A stretch of DNA of 64,000 bases. Source: Terriglobia bacterium (GTDB lineage Bacteria > Acidobacteriota > Terriglobia > Acidiferrales > UBA7541). Positions within the stretch are counted from its first letter, which is position 1. The number at the start of each line of letters is the position of its first letter. This document shows positions 46,923 to 58,063 of the stretch, piece after piece. The position numbers were made by a program, and so were the translations under genes. The stretch lies in assembly GCA_020072785.1 (NCBI GenBank), contig JAIQGG010000002.1, positions 1,054,001 to 1,118,000 of the forward strand, in the 5' to 3' direction. The notes below the pieces were generated by a model. That model ran no database searches. It was not told where the DNA came from and saw only the letters and a program-made list of their open reading frames with translations.

Positions 46923-48470
46923 ATGACAGATACCGGGCAAACAATCAGTCCAGCAGTGGCCGGGGAAGAGCACGGATTTGTCCGGGCGATCGGGTTGTTC
47001 GACGGCACGATGATCGTCGTGGGGTCGATGATCGGGTCGGGGATCTTCATCGTGGCTGCGGATATTTCGCGGCAGACGGGGTCGGCCGGGGGGCTGCTCT
47101 TCACCTGGATTTTTACGGGGCTGCTGACGGTAGCCGCGGCGTTGTCGTACGGGGAGCTGGCGGCGCTGTATCCGCATGCCGGGGGACAGTACGTGTACCT
47201 GCGCGAGGCGTATTCGCCGTTGTGGGGCTTTCTGTACGGGTGGACGCTGTTTCTGGTGATCCAGACGGGGACGATCGCGGCGGTAGCCATCGGATTCGCG
47301 CGCTATCTGGGGGTGCTGTTTCCGGGGATCTCGGCGGAGACGTGGATCGTGACGCCGGTGGTGATCTCTTCGAAATATGCGGTGAGCCTGTCGGTGCAGC
47401 AGCTGGTGGCCGTGCTGATGATCGTCTTCCTGACGTTTCTGAATACGCTGGGGGTGCGGCTGGGGAAGCTGATCCAGAATATTTTTACGAGCGCGAAGAC
47501 GCTGTCGCTGGTGGGGCTGATCCTGCTCGGGGTGTTCGTGGGGCGCAACGCCGGGGCGATCGCGGAGAATTTCGCGCATCTGTGGGCGGTGCACGGGGCG
47601 CAGCCGATCGAGCCGGGTGCGAATTTTCTGCGCGGGCTGGTGCCGGTGGTAGCGGCGGGCAGCGGGGCGTTCGGGCTGTTCGTGGCGTTCGCGGTGGCGC
47701 AGGTGGGTTCGCTGTTTTCCGCCGATGCCTGGAACAACATCGGGTTCACGGCGGGGGAAGTGAAGAATCCGAAGCGCGACGTGGCGCTGTCGATGGCCTT
47801 CGGCACGCTGATCGTGATCACGCTGTACGTGCTGGCCAATCTTGCCTACCTGCTGGCGCTGCCCATCACGCAGATTCAGAGCGCGCCGGACGACCGGGTG
47901 GCCACGGCGGCGCTGAACGCGATCTTCGGGCCGGCGGGCGCGGCGATCATGGCGGTGGCCATCATCATCTCGACCTTCGGCTGCAATAACGGGCTGATCC
48001 TGGCGGGAGCGAGGGTGTATTACGCGATGGCCAAGGATGGCCTGTTCTTCCGCGCGACGGGGAAGCTGAATGCCAAGCGGGTGCCGGGGAATGCGCTGCT
48101 CTTTCAGGGCCTGTGGATTGCGGTGCTGATCCTGCTGCGCACGCGGCACGTAAACGGGGCCGGCGCGGTGACTTATGGCAACCTATACAGCGACCTGCTG
48201 GACTATGTGGTGTTCGCGGTGCTGCTGTTCTACGTGCTGACGATTGCGGGGATCTTCGTGCTGCGGCGGAAACGGCCGGAGGCGGAGCGGCCGTACCGGG
48301 CATTTGGGTATCCGGCGGTGCCGTTGTTGTATATAGTGGCGGCCGCGGCCATTATGTTCGTCCTGCTGCTGTACCGGACGCAGACGGCGTGGCCGGGGCT
48401 GGTGATCGTGCTGTTGGGAGTACCGGTGTACCTGTTGTGGTCGCGGCGAGGAGCAGGGCGGGCGGCTTGA
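46923..48470 (+). CDS. APC superfamily amino acid permease
   Basis: A 515-residue inner-membrane transporter with about 12-13 helices. The APC signature is at the start (IGLFDGTMIVVGSMIGSGIFIVAADISRQTG). Other marks are YGELAALYPHAGGQYVYLREAYSPLWGFLYGW and FTAGEVKNPKRDVALSMAFGT. Substrate is not assignable. AGGTAAAGGA precedes the ATG. Another permease follows 82 bases later. Confidence 0.9.
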   Translation: MTDTGQTISPAVAGEEHGFVRAIGLFDGTMIVVGSMIGSGIFIVAADISRQTGSAGGLLFTWIFTGLLTVAAALSYGELAALYPHAGGQYVYLREAYSPLWGFLYGWTLFLVIQTGTIAAVAIGFARYLGVLFPGISAETWIVTPVVISSKYAVSLSVQQLVAVLMIVFLTFLNTLGVRLGKLIQNIFTSAKTLSLVGLILLGVFVGRNAGAIAENFAHLWAVHGAQPIEPGANFLRGLVPVVAAGSGAFGLFVAFAVAQVGSLFSADAWNNIGFTAGEVKNPKRDVALSMAFGTLIVITLYVLANLAYLLALPITQIQSAPDDRVATAALNAIFGPAGAAIMAVAIIISTFGCNNGLILAGARVYYAMAKDGLFFRATGKLNAKRVPGNALLFQGLWIAVLILLRTRHVNGAGAVTYGNLYSDLLDYVVFAVLLFYVLTIAGIFVLRRKRPEAERPYRAFGYPAVPLLYIVAAAAIMFVLLLYRTQTAWPGLVIVLLGVPVYLLWSRRGAGRAA

Positions 48471-48552
48471 GCAGCAAAAAGAGTTTGAAACCGCGCAGCA
48501 GCGGTGGAGAAGCGCAAAATCTCAGAGAGAAGCGGTAGAGAGGGGGAGACGG

Positions 48553-50121
<1,569 letters not shown>

Positions 50122-50519
50122 GGCAGTGGGCTGGCCGGTTGCGGGGAAAGTAGCGTCTGTCGTTCTGAGCTCATCCGATGAGGATGCGCGAAGAATTGCA
50201 ACCTCCTGGGTTGCCGAGAGTAACCGCTGAGATCCTTTCCGACCGGGTCGGAATCTTCGATCGGCCCCGATGAAAAGCATCGGGGCCGGAGGATGAGACC
50301 TTTAAGTGAGTTTTTCGGCAGCCTGTTAGATTCGAGAGAATGGCATCGGTGGAAGGCCGGTTGACCGGTAACCAGGATTCATCCACTCGGTCCCGGCAAA
50401 GGGCTCCGGGACTCCTGCCGAAATGACAGAACAGCTGGGCGCGGGTTTGGGTTTGTCTGCGGTTTTGCTTCTGCTGGCTTCCTCTCTTCGGGTAAAGTAA
50501 GACTTCGCGCGGTTTTTCC
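50122..50519. repeat. Repeat-bearing intergenic region with strong hairpin
   Basis: No gene is supported. The segment contains TCCGACC-G-GGTCGGA (50239-50253) and a long perfect inverted repeat: 11-bp stem CGGCCCCGATG (50262-50272) / CATCGGGGCCG (50278-50288) around AAAAG. It begins with GTCGTTCTGAG and GATGCGCGAAGAATT, features reminiscent of the other dispersed repeats. Neither hairpin has a T-run. The last 40 bases hold the phosphatase gene's upstream region, without a clear promoter. Confidence 0.5.
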
Positions 50520-52511
50520 ATGAAAACGGCTTGGACAGGTCTGCGGCGGTACGGGCGGCGGGTGTCGCGGCTGGACGCGGTGGCGCTCGTCTGCGCAATG
50601 GCCGGCGCGATTCTGCTGCTGGCCGGGCGATTCGTGCGTCCCGGCGGACCGGCGGGTTTCTTCAAGTTTCTGGCGCTGCTCGCGGCGTGCTATCTGCTGG
50701 TGCGGCTGATCGGGTGGTGGCGCGGGCGGCTGTTGTGGAGCCTGCGCAACCGGCTGGTGGTGGCCTACCTGTTCATCGCGGTGGTACCGGTGTTGCTGCT
50801 GCTGATGCTGGCGGTGCTGGCGGGGCAGATTCTCTATTCCCAGCTCGGAGCGTATCTGCTCTATGAGGACGTACAGGGGCGTGTGGCGCTGCTGGCGGAT
50901 GGCGCGGAGAACGTGGCGGCGGCGGATGCCGCGCTGCCGGCCTCGATTCCGGATGCGCTGCGCGCAGGGGTGCTGGAGGGGCAGGCGCGCGTGCGGGGCG
51001 GGCGGGAGCTGCCGGGGCTGGAAATTAATTTACATGGGGATGCGGGATTGCTGCGGCGTCTCGGGGGAGCGGGTGCGCGGACGTTCGCGGGAATCGTGCA
51101 GTCGGGAAACCAGATCCGGCTGGTGGCCCTGAGGCAGGCGGCATCGGCGCGCGGGACGCAGGTTGTGGAATTGAGCGTGGCGGTGACGCCGGAGCTTCTG
51201 GAGAGCGTGGCGCCGGACCTGGGGCCGATCCAGGTGACGGTGGCGCAGCGGGTGAAGGGCGCCGGGGCGCGGGACGCGGTGCGCATCGGGGAGGCGGAGT
51301 ACCGGGCGGTGGGTCGGATCGTGACGCGGCGGCGGACGCTGCAGAAAGCGGGGTTTGCGATCGATCCGGATGTCGAAGGGTTTTCGAAGCTGGACGCGAC
51401 GTATCTGGAAAACGGGGAAGGAGTGGAGCGCGGACATCCGGTGTTTGCGTTTTTCACGGCGCGGCCGTCGCAGCTCAACCGGCGGATTTTTTCCTCGCTG
51501 GGGGATTTGAGCCGCGGAAAGGTGATGTACTTCCAGATCGTGGCGGTGGCGTTTCTGCTGATCGAGCTGGCGGCGCTGATCACGGGGATCGTGCTGACGC
51601 GGGCGATCACCAGCACGGTGGCGGATCTCTACCGGGCCACGCAGCACGTGCAGGCGGGGGACCTGACGCACCGGGTGCGCATCGCGCGGCGCGACCAGCT
51701 GGGGGTGCTGGGGGAATCGTTCAACCAGATGACGGGCTCCATCAGCAGCCTGATCGAGGAGCAGCGGCAGAGGCAGCGGCTGGAAAACGAAATTTCGATT
51801 GCGCGGGAAGTGCAGGCGCAACTGTTTCCGCAGAAGCTGCCGGAGGTGCCAGGGGTGGAGCTGGGTGCCATCTGCCGCGCGGCGCGGGTGGTGAGCGGGG
51901 ACTACTACGATTTCATCCAGCTCAGCCCGACGCATCTGCTCTTTGCGGTGGCGGACATTTCGGGGAAGGGAATCTCGGCGGCGCTGCTGATGGCCAGCCT
52001 GCAGGCGGCGCTGCGCAGCCAGGTGCTGGTGCCGGGGAGCGAGCGGTTGAGCACGGCGGAGCTGGTTTCGCGGCTGAACCGGCACCTGGTGCGGAATACG
52101 GCGGACGACCGCTTCGCGACGTTGTTTCTGGCGGTGTATGACTGCGCGACGCACACGCTGCGCTATACGAATGCCGGGCATCTGCCGCCGCTGTGTCTTG
52201 CAAACGGGGCAGCGAAGCGCCTGGGCGCCGGGGGGATGGTGCTGGGGGTTCTGGAGGAGTACGAATACGAGGAGGGCTCGCTGGTGGTGGCGCCCGGGAC
52301 GTTGCTGATCGGCTACAGCGACGGACTGGTGGAACCGGAAAACGTGTATGGCGAGCAGTTCGGGACTCGCAGGCTGGAGGAGGCGGCGCAGCGCAGGCAT
52401 GGGGCGCCGGTGCACGACGTCGCGGAAGCGCTGATGAGCGCGGCGGACGAGTGGGCGGGGACTCCGGAGCAGGCCGACGACATGACGGTGGTGGTGGCGC
52501 GGCTGGGGTGA
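50520..52511 (+). CDS. RsbU/SpoIIE-type PP2C phosphatase with HAMP domain
   Basis: A 663-residue membrane sensor phosphatase. Three N-terminal helices (about 20-40, 45-65, 80-105) precede a periplasmic region (about 110-330). A fourth helix (IVAVAFLLIELAALITGIVLTRAITS) leads to a HAMP domain and a coiled coil (about 395-430). The C-terminal SpoIIE-type phosphatase has metal aspartates in SGDYYDFI, FAVADISGKGISAALLM, GYSDGLVEPEN and QADDMTVVV. Such proteins dephosphorylate anti-anti-sigma factors; no partner-switch gene is nearby. Confidence 0.92.
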   Translation: MKTAWTGLRRYGRRVSRLDAVALVCAMAGAILLLAGRFVRPGGPAGFFKFLALLAACYLLVRLIGWWRGRLLWSLRNRLVVAYLFIAVVPVLLLLMLAVLAGQILYSQLGAYLLYEDVQGRVALLADGAENVAAADAALPASIPDALRAGVLEGQARVRGGRELPGLEINLHGDAGLLRRLGGAGARTFAGIVQSGNQIRLVALRQAASARGTQVVELSVAVTPELLESVAPDLGPIQVTVAQRVKGAGARDAVRIGEAEYRAVGRIVTRRRTLQKAGFAIDPDVEGFSKLDATYLENGEGVERGHPVFAFFTARPSQLNRRIFSSLGDLSRGKVMYFQIVAVAFLLIELAALITGIVLTRAITSTVADLYRATQHVQAGDLTHRVRIARRDQLGVLGESFNQMTGSISSLIEEQRQRQRLENEISIAREVQAQLFPQKLPEVPGVELGAICRAARVVSGDYYDFIQLSPTHLLFAVADISGKGISAALLMASLQAALRSQVLVPGSERLSTAELVSRLNRHLVRNTADDRFATLFLAVYDCATHTLRYTNAGHLPPLCLANGAAKRLGAGGMVLGVLEEYEYEEGSLVVAPGTLLIGYSDGLVEPENVYGEQFGTRRLEEAAQRRHGAPVHDVAEALMSAADEWAGTPEQADDMTVVVARLG

Positions 52512-52611
52512 GGCGCGAGGTGCTGCGCCGTGCAGGCGCCAGGCGGGTAGTGCGGGAAGCAAGGCTGGGCTATACTTTCGGCATTCGAGGGCGGCCTTCA
52601 GGGCGGGGAAC

Positions 52612-53355
52612 ATGGGACTGCAAAATCGGGTGGCGCTGATCACGGGGGGGAGCCGCGGCATCGGGCGCGGCATTGCGCTGCGGCTGGGGCAGGAAGGCGC
52701 ACGCGTGGCGATCGCCTACCGCTCGAACAAGGCCGCGGCGCAGCAGACGCTGCGGCAACTGCAGTCGATGGGCGTGGACTGCGTAGCGGTAGAGACGGAC
52801 ATCACCGTGGCGGCGCGCGCCGAGCAGTTGGTGCAGACGGTGGCGGAGCGCTTCGGGCGGCTGGACGTGCTGGTGAACAACGTGGGGGATTTCCGCTGGG
52901 GGCTGCTGGGGGAGTCGTCGGTGGAGGAGTGGCAGGGAGTTTTTTCCTCGAACGTGATGAGCGTGCTGTTCATGAGCCGCGCGGCGCTGCCGCAGATGCG
53001 GCGGGGCCGCTGGGGAAGGATCATCAACCTGGGAGCGGTGGGAGCGGAGCGGGCGTTCGGGCAGGCCAAGATTTCGGCGTACGCCTCGGCGAAGGCGGCG
53101 GTAGTGGCGATGTCGCGGTCGCTGGCGCTGGAAGAGGCCAAGAACGGAATCACCGTGAACGTGGTGAACCCCTCGAATATTGATGAGAAGGAATTGACGC
53201 TCAGCGAAGCGCGGCGCATCCGCGACGCGCGGTTTCCGATCGGGCGGCCGCCGACGGGAGAAGACGTGGCGGCGGCGGTGGCTTTCTTCGCCTCCGAGGA
53301 GGCCGAGTACGTCACCGGGCAGATTATCAACGTGAGCGGCGGCTGGATGCTGTGA
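52612..53355 (+). CDS. SDR family protein lacking the catalytic serine
   Basis: A 247-residue FabG-like short-chain dehydrogenase. It has the nucleotide motif GGSRGIGRGIALRL, NNVG after strand 4, YASAK with the catalytic Tyr and Lys, the usual Asn (SSNVMS) and a C-terminus of GQIINVSGGWML. Where most SDRs read N-I-S-S-V, this one reads NLGAVG, so the catalytic Ser is Ala. It may have changed function or activity. It is 63 bases upstream of nnr, on the same strand. The substrate is unknown. Confidence 0.85.
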   Translation: MGLQNRVALITGGSRGIGRGIALRLGQEGARVAIAYRSNKAAAQQTLRQLQSMGVDCVAVETDITVAARAEQLVQTVAERFGRLDVLVNNVGDFRWGLLGESSVEEWQGVFSSNVMSVLFMSRAALPQMRRGRWGRIINLGAVGAERAFGQAKISAYASAKAAVVAMSRSLALEEAKNGITVNVVNPSNIDEKELTLSEARRIRDARFPIGRPPTGEDVAAAVAFFASEEAEYVTGQIINVSGGWML

Positions 53356-53417
53356 GGCGCGCCGGCGCCCGGACCCGCTTCCGCAGTTGGCAAGCAGCTT
53401 CGTAGTGTGAACCATCC

Positions 53418-55028
53418 ATGAAAGCACTGACCGCCGCCGAAATGCGCGAGGTGGATCGCCTGACCAGCGAGCGCTTCAGCGTTCCCAGCCTGCAATTGAT
53501 GGAAGCCGCCGGCGAACACGTGGCCGAGGCCGTGCTGCGCGAGTTTGCGCCGGGGCTGCCGGCGCGCGTGTGCGTGCTGTGCGGGAAGGGCAACAACGGG
53601 GGCGACGGGCTGGTGGCGGCGCGGCAACTGAAAGGCGCGCGGTGCGATCCGCGCGTGTATCTCTTCGGCCGGGCGGAGGAACTGCGCGGGGACGCGGCGG
53701 AAAATCTGCGGCGCTGGCGGGAAACGGGCGGCGCGCTGACGGTGGTGGACGATGGCGCGTCGTGGGAAGCGGTCTGGGCGGAAGTCGCCGGGGCCGATGT
53801 GATTGTGGATGCGCTGCTGGGCACGGGGCTGCGCGGAGCGGCGGAAGGGCCGCTAGCGCAGGCGATCGAAGACGTGAACCGGCTGTCGGGGAATGCCACG
53901 GCGGCCACGCCGCGGCTGATCGTGGCGCTGGACACGCCGTCGGGTCTGCCGGCGGATGGCGGTGCCGCGGGCGGGCCGGTGTTGCGCGCGCATCTGACCG
54001 TGACCTTCACGGCGCCGAAGATCGGGCAGCTGGTTTCGCGGGATGCGGGGGCCTGCGGAGCGCTGCGGGTGTGCGCGATCGGGACGCCAGCGGCGCTGGT
54101 GGAGCAGACCGGGCAGGGGCGGATCCGCTGGTGCGAGGCGCAGGAGTTCGCGGGACTGCCGCTGGTGCGCGCGGCGGAGGCGCACAAGGGCTCGTACGGG
54201 CATGTGCTGCTGGTATGCGGATCGCAGGGGAAGAGCGGAGCCGCGATTCTGGCGGGGCGCGGAGCGCTGCGCGCGGGTGCGGGACTGGTGACAGTGGCGA
54301 CGCCGGAGGTGGTGCAGGGCGTGGTGGCCGCGGGGCAGCCGGAGTACATGACCGAGGGGCTGCGCGCAACCGAAACGGGAATGGCGTCGCTGGCCAGTCT
54401 GGAATACGGGAGGTTTGCGCAGATTCTGGAAGGGAAGAGCGTGCTGGCGCTGGGGCCGGGGCTGGGCACGCATGCGGAAACGCAGGAGCTGATCCGGGTG
54501 GTGGTGCGCGATACGGAGTTGCCGGTCATCCTCGATGCCGATGCGTTGAATGCGTTTGCCGGGCGTGGCGGGGAACTGCGCGGGCGCACTGGGCGGCCGG
54601 TTGCGCTAACGCCGCATCCCGGGGAGATGGCGCGGCTGCTGGGGAGCACGAGCGCGGCGGTGCAGGGCGAGCGATTGCCGGCGGCACAGGAAGCGGCGCG
54701 GCGTTGGAACGCCTGCGTGGTGCTGAAGGGGTTTCATACGCTGATTGCGGGGCCCGAGGGCAGCGTCTACGTGAACACGAGCGGAAATGCGGGGCTGGCC
54801 AAGGGCGGGACAGGGGACGTGCTGACGGGAATTCTGGCGGGGCTGACGGCGCAGTTCGGGACGGAAGATTGGGCGCGGGTACTGGCGCTAGGCGTGTATT
54901 TGCACGGGCTGGCGGCGGAGCGGGCCACGGGGGATGGGGATGCCTCGGGGCTGCTGGCGGGCGAGGTGGCCGAGGCGCTGCCGGCGGTGCGGCTGGGACT
55001 CCTGCGGGAGCTGCAGCAGCGTGGCTGA
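53418..55028 (+). CDS. nnr: Bifunctional NAD(P)H-hydrate epimerase/dehydratase
   Basis: A 536-residue fusion enzyme that repairs hydrated NAD(P)H. The N-terminal YjeF_N epimerase domain (about 1-210) has GKGNNGGDGLVAARQL and DALLGTGLRG. The C-terminal ADP-dependent dehydratase (about 230-530) has ALTPHPGEMARLLG and NTSGNAGLAKGGTGDVLTGILAGL with the ATP/ADP-binding GGTGD. Its end overlaps the start of tsaE by 8 bases, the common nnr-tsaE arrangement. Confidence 0.95.
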   Translation: MKALTAAEMREVDRLTSERFSVPSLQLMEAAGEHVAEAVLREFAPGLPARVCVLCGKGNNGGDGLVAARQLKGARCDPRVYLFGRAEELRGDAAENLRRWRETGGALTVVDDGASWEAVWAEVAGADVIVDALLGTGLRGAAEGPLAQAIEDVNRLSGNATAATPRLIVALDTPSGLPADGGAAGGPVLRAHLTVTFTAPKIGQLVSRDAGACGALRVCAIGTPAALVEQTGQGRIRWCEAQEFAGLPLVRAAEAHKGSYGHVLLVCGSQGKSGAAILAGRGALRAGAGLVTVATPEVVQGVVAAGQPEYMTEGLRATETGMASLASLEYGRFAQILEGKSVLALGPGLGTHAETQELIRVVVRDTELPVILDADALNAFAGRGGELRGRTGRPVALTPHPGEMARLLGSTSAAVQGERLPAAQEAARRWNACVVLKGFHTLIAGPEGSVYVNTSGNAGLAKGGTGDVLTGILAGLTAQFGTEDWARVLALGVYLHGLAAERATGDGDASGLLAGEVAEALPAVRLGLLRELQQRG

Positions 55029-55455
55029 AGAGTTCATCACCCATTCGGCAGAAGAAACGACGCGGTGGGGCCGGGAATTCGCGGCGCGGCTGAAGGCGCC
55101 GGTGCTGGTGCTGTTGTTCGGGGAACTGGGCAGCGGCAAGACCACGCTGACGAAGGGAATCGTGAGCGGGCTGGGAGCGGCGGCGGAGGAGGAAGTGACC
55201 AGCCCGACGTTCACGCTGGTGCACGTCTACGGGCGGAAGGCAAAGGTCTATCACGCGGACCTGTACCGCATCGAGAGCCAGGCGGACTTCGAAACGCTGG
55301 GGCTGGAAGAGCTCTTTGCCGCGCCGGCGGTGGTCATCCTGGAATGGCCGGAGCGCTTTGCGCTGAGAACGGAGTGGCCGCAGGTGCGGCTGCGGCTGGA
55401 ACACCTGGGCGGGGATGCCCGGCGCATCACGGTGTTGTCCTGGGAAGAGGAGTGA
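55021..55455 (+). CDS. tsaE: tRNA threonylcarbamoyladenosine biosynthesis protein TsaE
   Basis: TsaE (144 residues) is the small ATPase that with TsaB and TsaD forms t6A37 in tRNAs. It has the Walker A LLFGELGSGKTTLTKGI (about residue 32), VTSPTFTLVHVY, HADLYRIE and VVILEWPERF. The GTG at 55021 gives the normal N-terminus and places it inside the nnr stop region (8-base overlap). tsaB and tsaD are not in the window. Confidence 0.95.
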   Translation: MAEEFITHSAEETTRWGREFAARLKAPVLVLLFGELGSGKTTLTKGIVSGLGAAAEEEVTSPTFTLVHVYGRKAKVYHADLYRIESQADFETLGLEELFAAPAVVILEWPERFALRTEWPQVRLRLEHLGGDARRITVLSWEEE

Positions 55456-55562
55456 AACAGGGGCGGGGTCCCCGTTGCCTACCGCGAACCGTCCTGGAGC
55501 AGGGTTGTTGCCCCAATTTGCCGCAGTTGTTACCGTAAAAGCAGCCGCTTCAGGCGGACACC

Positions 55563-58046
55563 ATGGCGACTGAACTGTTCTCGTCCGGCCATTCGGAACC
55601 GGTGCGGGTCGAACTAAAAAGCTACCACGAGACGATCCCCCTGGGATCGATTGCCATAGGTGTGGACAACATCCACCACGATGTGTTCCTGAGCCCGAAG
55701 TTCGTGCAAGCCTCCCGCGACTATCTCTACGACCTACTGCGCCAGAGCACGGCGGCGACGTACTTTCCGGGGATGGAGCTGCGCACGGTAAAGGCGCTGG
55801 ACACCTCGGCGTACCGCAAGCTGCTGACGGAGCTGCTGCAGAACGCGCTGACGCTGGCGAAACATCAGAAAAACATCGAGGTCGATTACCTGTTTCGGCT
55901 GGCGGTGCTGAAATTCCTGACGCAGGAGCTGAGTAACCAGTTCGGGAATCTGATCCTGGAAGGGAAGGAGCGCATCCGGCACCGCGGGGAGTATTTCGAA
56001 CGCAGCCATGAGGCGCACGTCATCAAGGCGCGGCTCTCCGAGCTGCAGGCGGCGAAGCGCGATGTGCTGCGGGGGATCGGGCAGCAGATTCAACAACTGC
56101 TCGCAGACGTCGAGGAGAACATCCTGGCGAAGGCGCGGCGGGCGTTGTTCGGGGACGAGTTTGCGGCGATCTACGAGATGCTGAAGAACCGCATCCTTTT
56201 TCTGGAGGGCGGGAAGGACGAAATATTTTTTCTGGAGCACTACGTGCTGCTGGGGAATTACGTGCGCGATCCGGACCGCTTCGAGGCCATGGATGCGCTG
56301 TTCCAGGAATTCATGAAGGAAACGGGATTGGAGATCACGCATGACCCGGCGTATGCGGAGGCCAGACAGGCGCACACGGCGCTGCTGGAGGCGGCGCAGC
56401 ACCTGGGCGGAGAGATCGCCCAGCTGGAAGAGCAGCGGGACACGCTGCAGAAGAAGCTGGAACGCGGGGACGGGCTGCTTTCGCGGTTCATGAGCAGTTC
56501 GGAACCGTCGGACATACGGGCTTCGCTGAACGACGTGGAGAAGCGGCTGAGCCATCAGACGGGGAAGCTCGATGAGCTGGGGCCGCAGATCGAAGCCGCC
56601 AAGCAGAAACTGGATTTCTTTCACAAGGAATACGCCGGGCGGATCGGCGACTACCTGAACGAGCCGGAGAACGCGCGGAGGATGTTCGACGCGGCGGAGG
56701 CGAAGGAAGGGGAGGCGCAGCAGCGGACGCGGCAGCTGAACCGGCTGATCGAGAGGCTGGAGCAGCGGGAAGTGCTGCTGCATATCCTGGCCAGTTATGC
56801 GATCCGGCCGATCCGGCACGAATACTGCCCGCCGGTGCACTTGCAGCAACTGCGCAAGGCGCTGGTGTCGAAGGAGGAGCTGCAGCGCGTGGAGCAGGTG
56901 CTGAAGCAGGTGCCGGCGCGGAAATTGTCGCTGAAGCCGCTGGAGGAGCTGGCGCGGCGGATCCGCAGGTATTCGCGGGAGGAGACGCAGCCGCTGGTGC
57001 TGAAGTTTGCCGTGGATTTTCTGCGCTTGCGGCGGGATCTGCGGGACGCCGAGCATCTGACGGCGTGCATGGAGCGCATCAGCCTGATCACGACGGAGCA
57101 GGTGCGCGAGCTCTCGCGGCTGAACAACCGGCTGTATGAGTGCGTGTTGCCGGAAGAGGCGCCGCCGAAGGACGACCGGGTCATCTCGCACGTGATCATC
57201 AAGACGGACGTGCGCGGATCGACCAAGATGACGCAGGACCTGCTGAGCCGGGGCTTGAATCCGGCTTCGCATTTCAGCATGCACCTGCACGAGCCGGTAA
57301 AGAAGATCATCGACCGGTATGGCGCGAAAAAGGTGTTCATCGAGGGCGACGCCATTATCCTGGCCATCTTCGAAACCGAGAGCAACCAGGCCTACCAGCG
57401 GGCGGTAGCCAAGGCGTGCGTGCTGGCGCGGCAGATCATCAACGTGTGCGGGAGCTATAACGGGCGCGCGGTTTCCGGCGATCTGCCAGCGCTGGAGCTG
57501 GGAGTGGGGATCGCATTTCAGGAGGACGCGCCAACGTACTGGACCGACGGAGACTCGCGGATCATGATTTCCAAGGCGCTGAATCTTTCCGACCGGTTGT
57601 CGGGATGCGCGAAGCTGGCGCGGCGGCTGCTGGGAGCACAGAAGTCACATTTCTCGCTGTACCAGTTTTTGTCGGTGGTCGAGGGCGCTTCGGCGGAAGA
57701 AACCGACGAGTTCCTGGTGCGCTACAACCTGAACGGGATCGAGCTGAACGAGGTGGGGTTCACGAAATTGTCGGAAGAGATCGCGCTGGAAATGATCGAG
57801 ACCAAACTGGACATGCCCTGGGGCCGGGACAACGTGACGCTGTACTATGGCGAAGTGCCCATGGGGGAGACCATCGAGCTGCTGGTGCTGCGCAAGGGCT
57901 TTGCGCGGGAACTGCTGCCGGACGGGCGGATTGGCAAGCCCACGACGCACACCTACTATGAGGTGTGCAACACGCCGGCGCTGTACGATCTGGTGGCGGC
58001 GCTGAGCCGGGCGCAGGCCGCAGTGATCGGGCCACCCCGCCGGTAA
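55563..58046 (+). CDS. Large coiled-coil protein with class III cyclase-like C-terminal domain
   Basis: An 827-residue cytoplasmic protein, no signal peptide. About residues 1-530 are mostly helical, with long coiled coils near 130-220, 265-320 and 345-400. The C-terminal third resembles a class III nucleotide cyclase. Metal aspartates are D549 (KTDVRGSTKMT) and D596 (EGDAII); the transition-state pair is N674 and R678 (ALNLSDRL). The base-reading pair is atypical: F592 and K671, where adenylyl cyclases have Lys and Asp/Thr. A further 150 residues of unknown fold follow. It could be an atypical cyclase or a degenerate regulatory domain. The stop is 17 bases before a tRNA-Sec gene. Confidence 0.7.
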   Translation: MATELFSSGHSEPVRVELKSYHETIPLGSIAIGVDNIHHDVFLSPKFVQASRDYLYDLLRQSTAATYFPGMELRTVKALDTSAYRKLLTELLQNALTLAKHQKNIEVDYLFRLAVLKFLTQELSNQFGNLILEGKERIRHRGEYFERSHEAHVIKARLSELQAAKRDVLRGIGQQIQQLLADVEENILAKARRALFGDEFAAIYEMLKNRILFLEGGKDEIFFLEHYVLLGNYVRDPDRFEAMDALFQEFMKETGLEITHDPAYAEARQAHTALLEAAQHLGGEIAQLEEQRDTLQKKLERGDGLLSRFMSSSEPSDIRASLNDVEKRLSHQTGKLDELGPQIEAAKQKLDFFHKEYAGRIGDYLNEPENARRMFDAAEAKEGEAQQRTRQLNRLIERLEQREVLLHILASYAIRPIRHEYCPPVHLQQLRKALVSKEELQRVEQVLKQVPARKLSLKPLEELARRIRRYSREETQPLVLKFAVDFLRLRRDLRDAEHLTACMERISLITTEQVRELSRLNNRLYECVLPEEAPPKDDRVISHVIIKTDVRGSTKMTQDLLSRGLNPASHFSMHLHEPVKKIIDRYGAKKVFIEGDAIILAIFETESNQAYQRAVAKACVLARQIINVCGSYNGRAVSGDLPALELGVGIAFQEDAPTYWTDGDSRIMISKALNLSDRLSGCAKLARRLLGAQKSHFSLYQFLSVVEGASAEETDEFLVRYNLNGIELNEVGFTKLSEEIALEMIETKLDMPWGRDNVTLYYGEVPMGETIELLVLRKGFARELLPDGRIGKPTTHTYYEVCNTPALYDLVAALSRAQAAVIGPPRR

Positions 58047-58051
58047 TCCCG

Positions 58052-58057
58052 TATACT
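58052..58057 (+). promoter_or_regulatory. TATACT -10 box of the first tRNA-Sec gene
   Basis: TATACT ends 7 bases before the first base of the tRNA, so transcription would start at or next to G1. The box is conserved in the second copy (61701-61706). No clear -35 is visible; that region is the end of the cyclase coding sequence. Confidence 0.5.
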
Positions 58058-58063
58058 CGCAAT

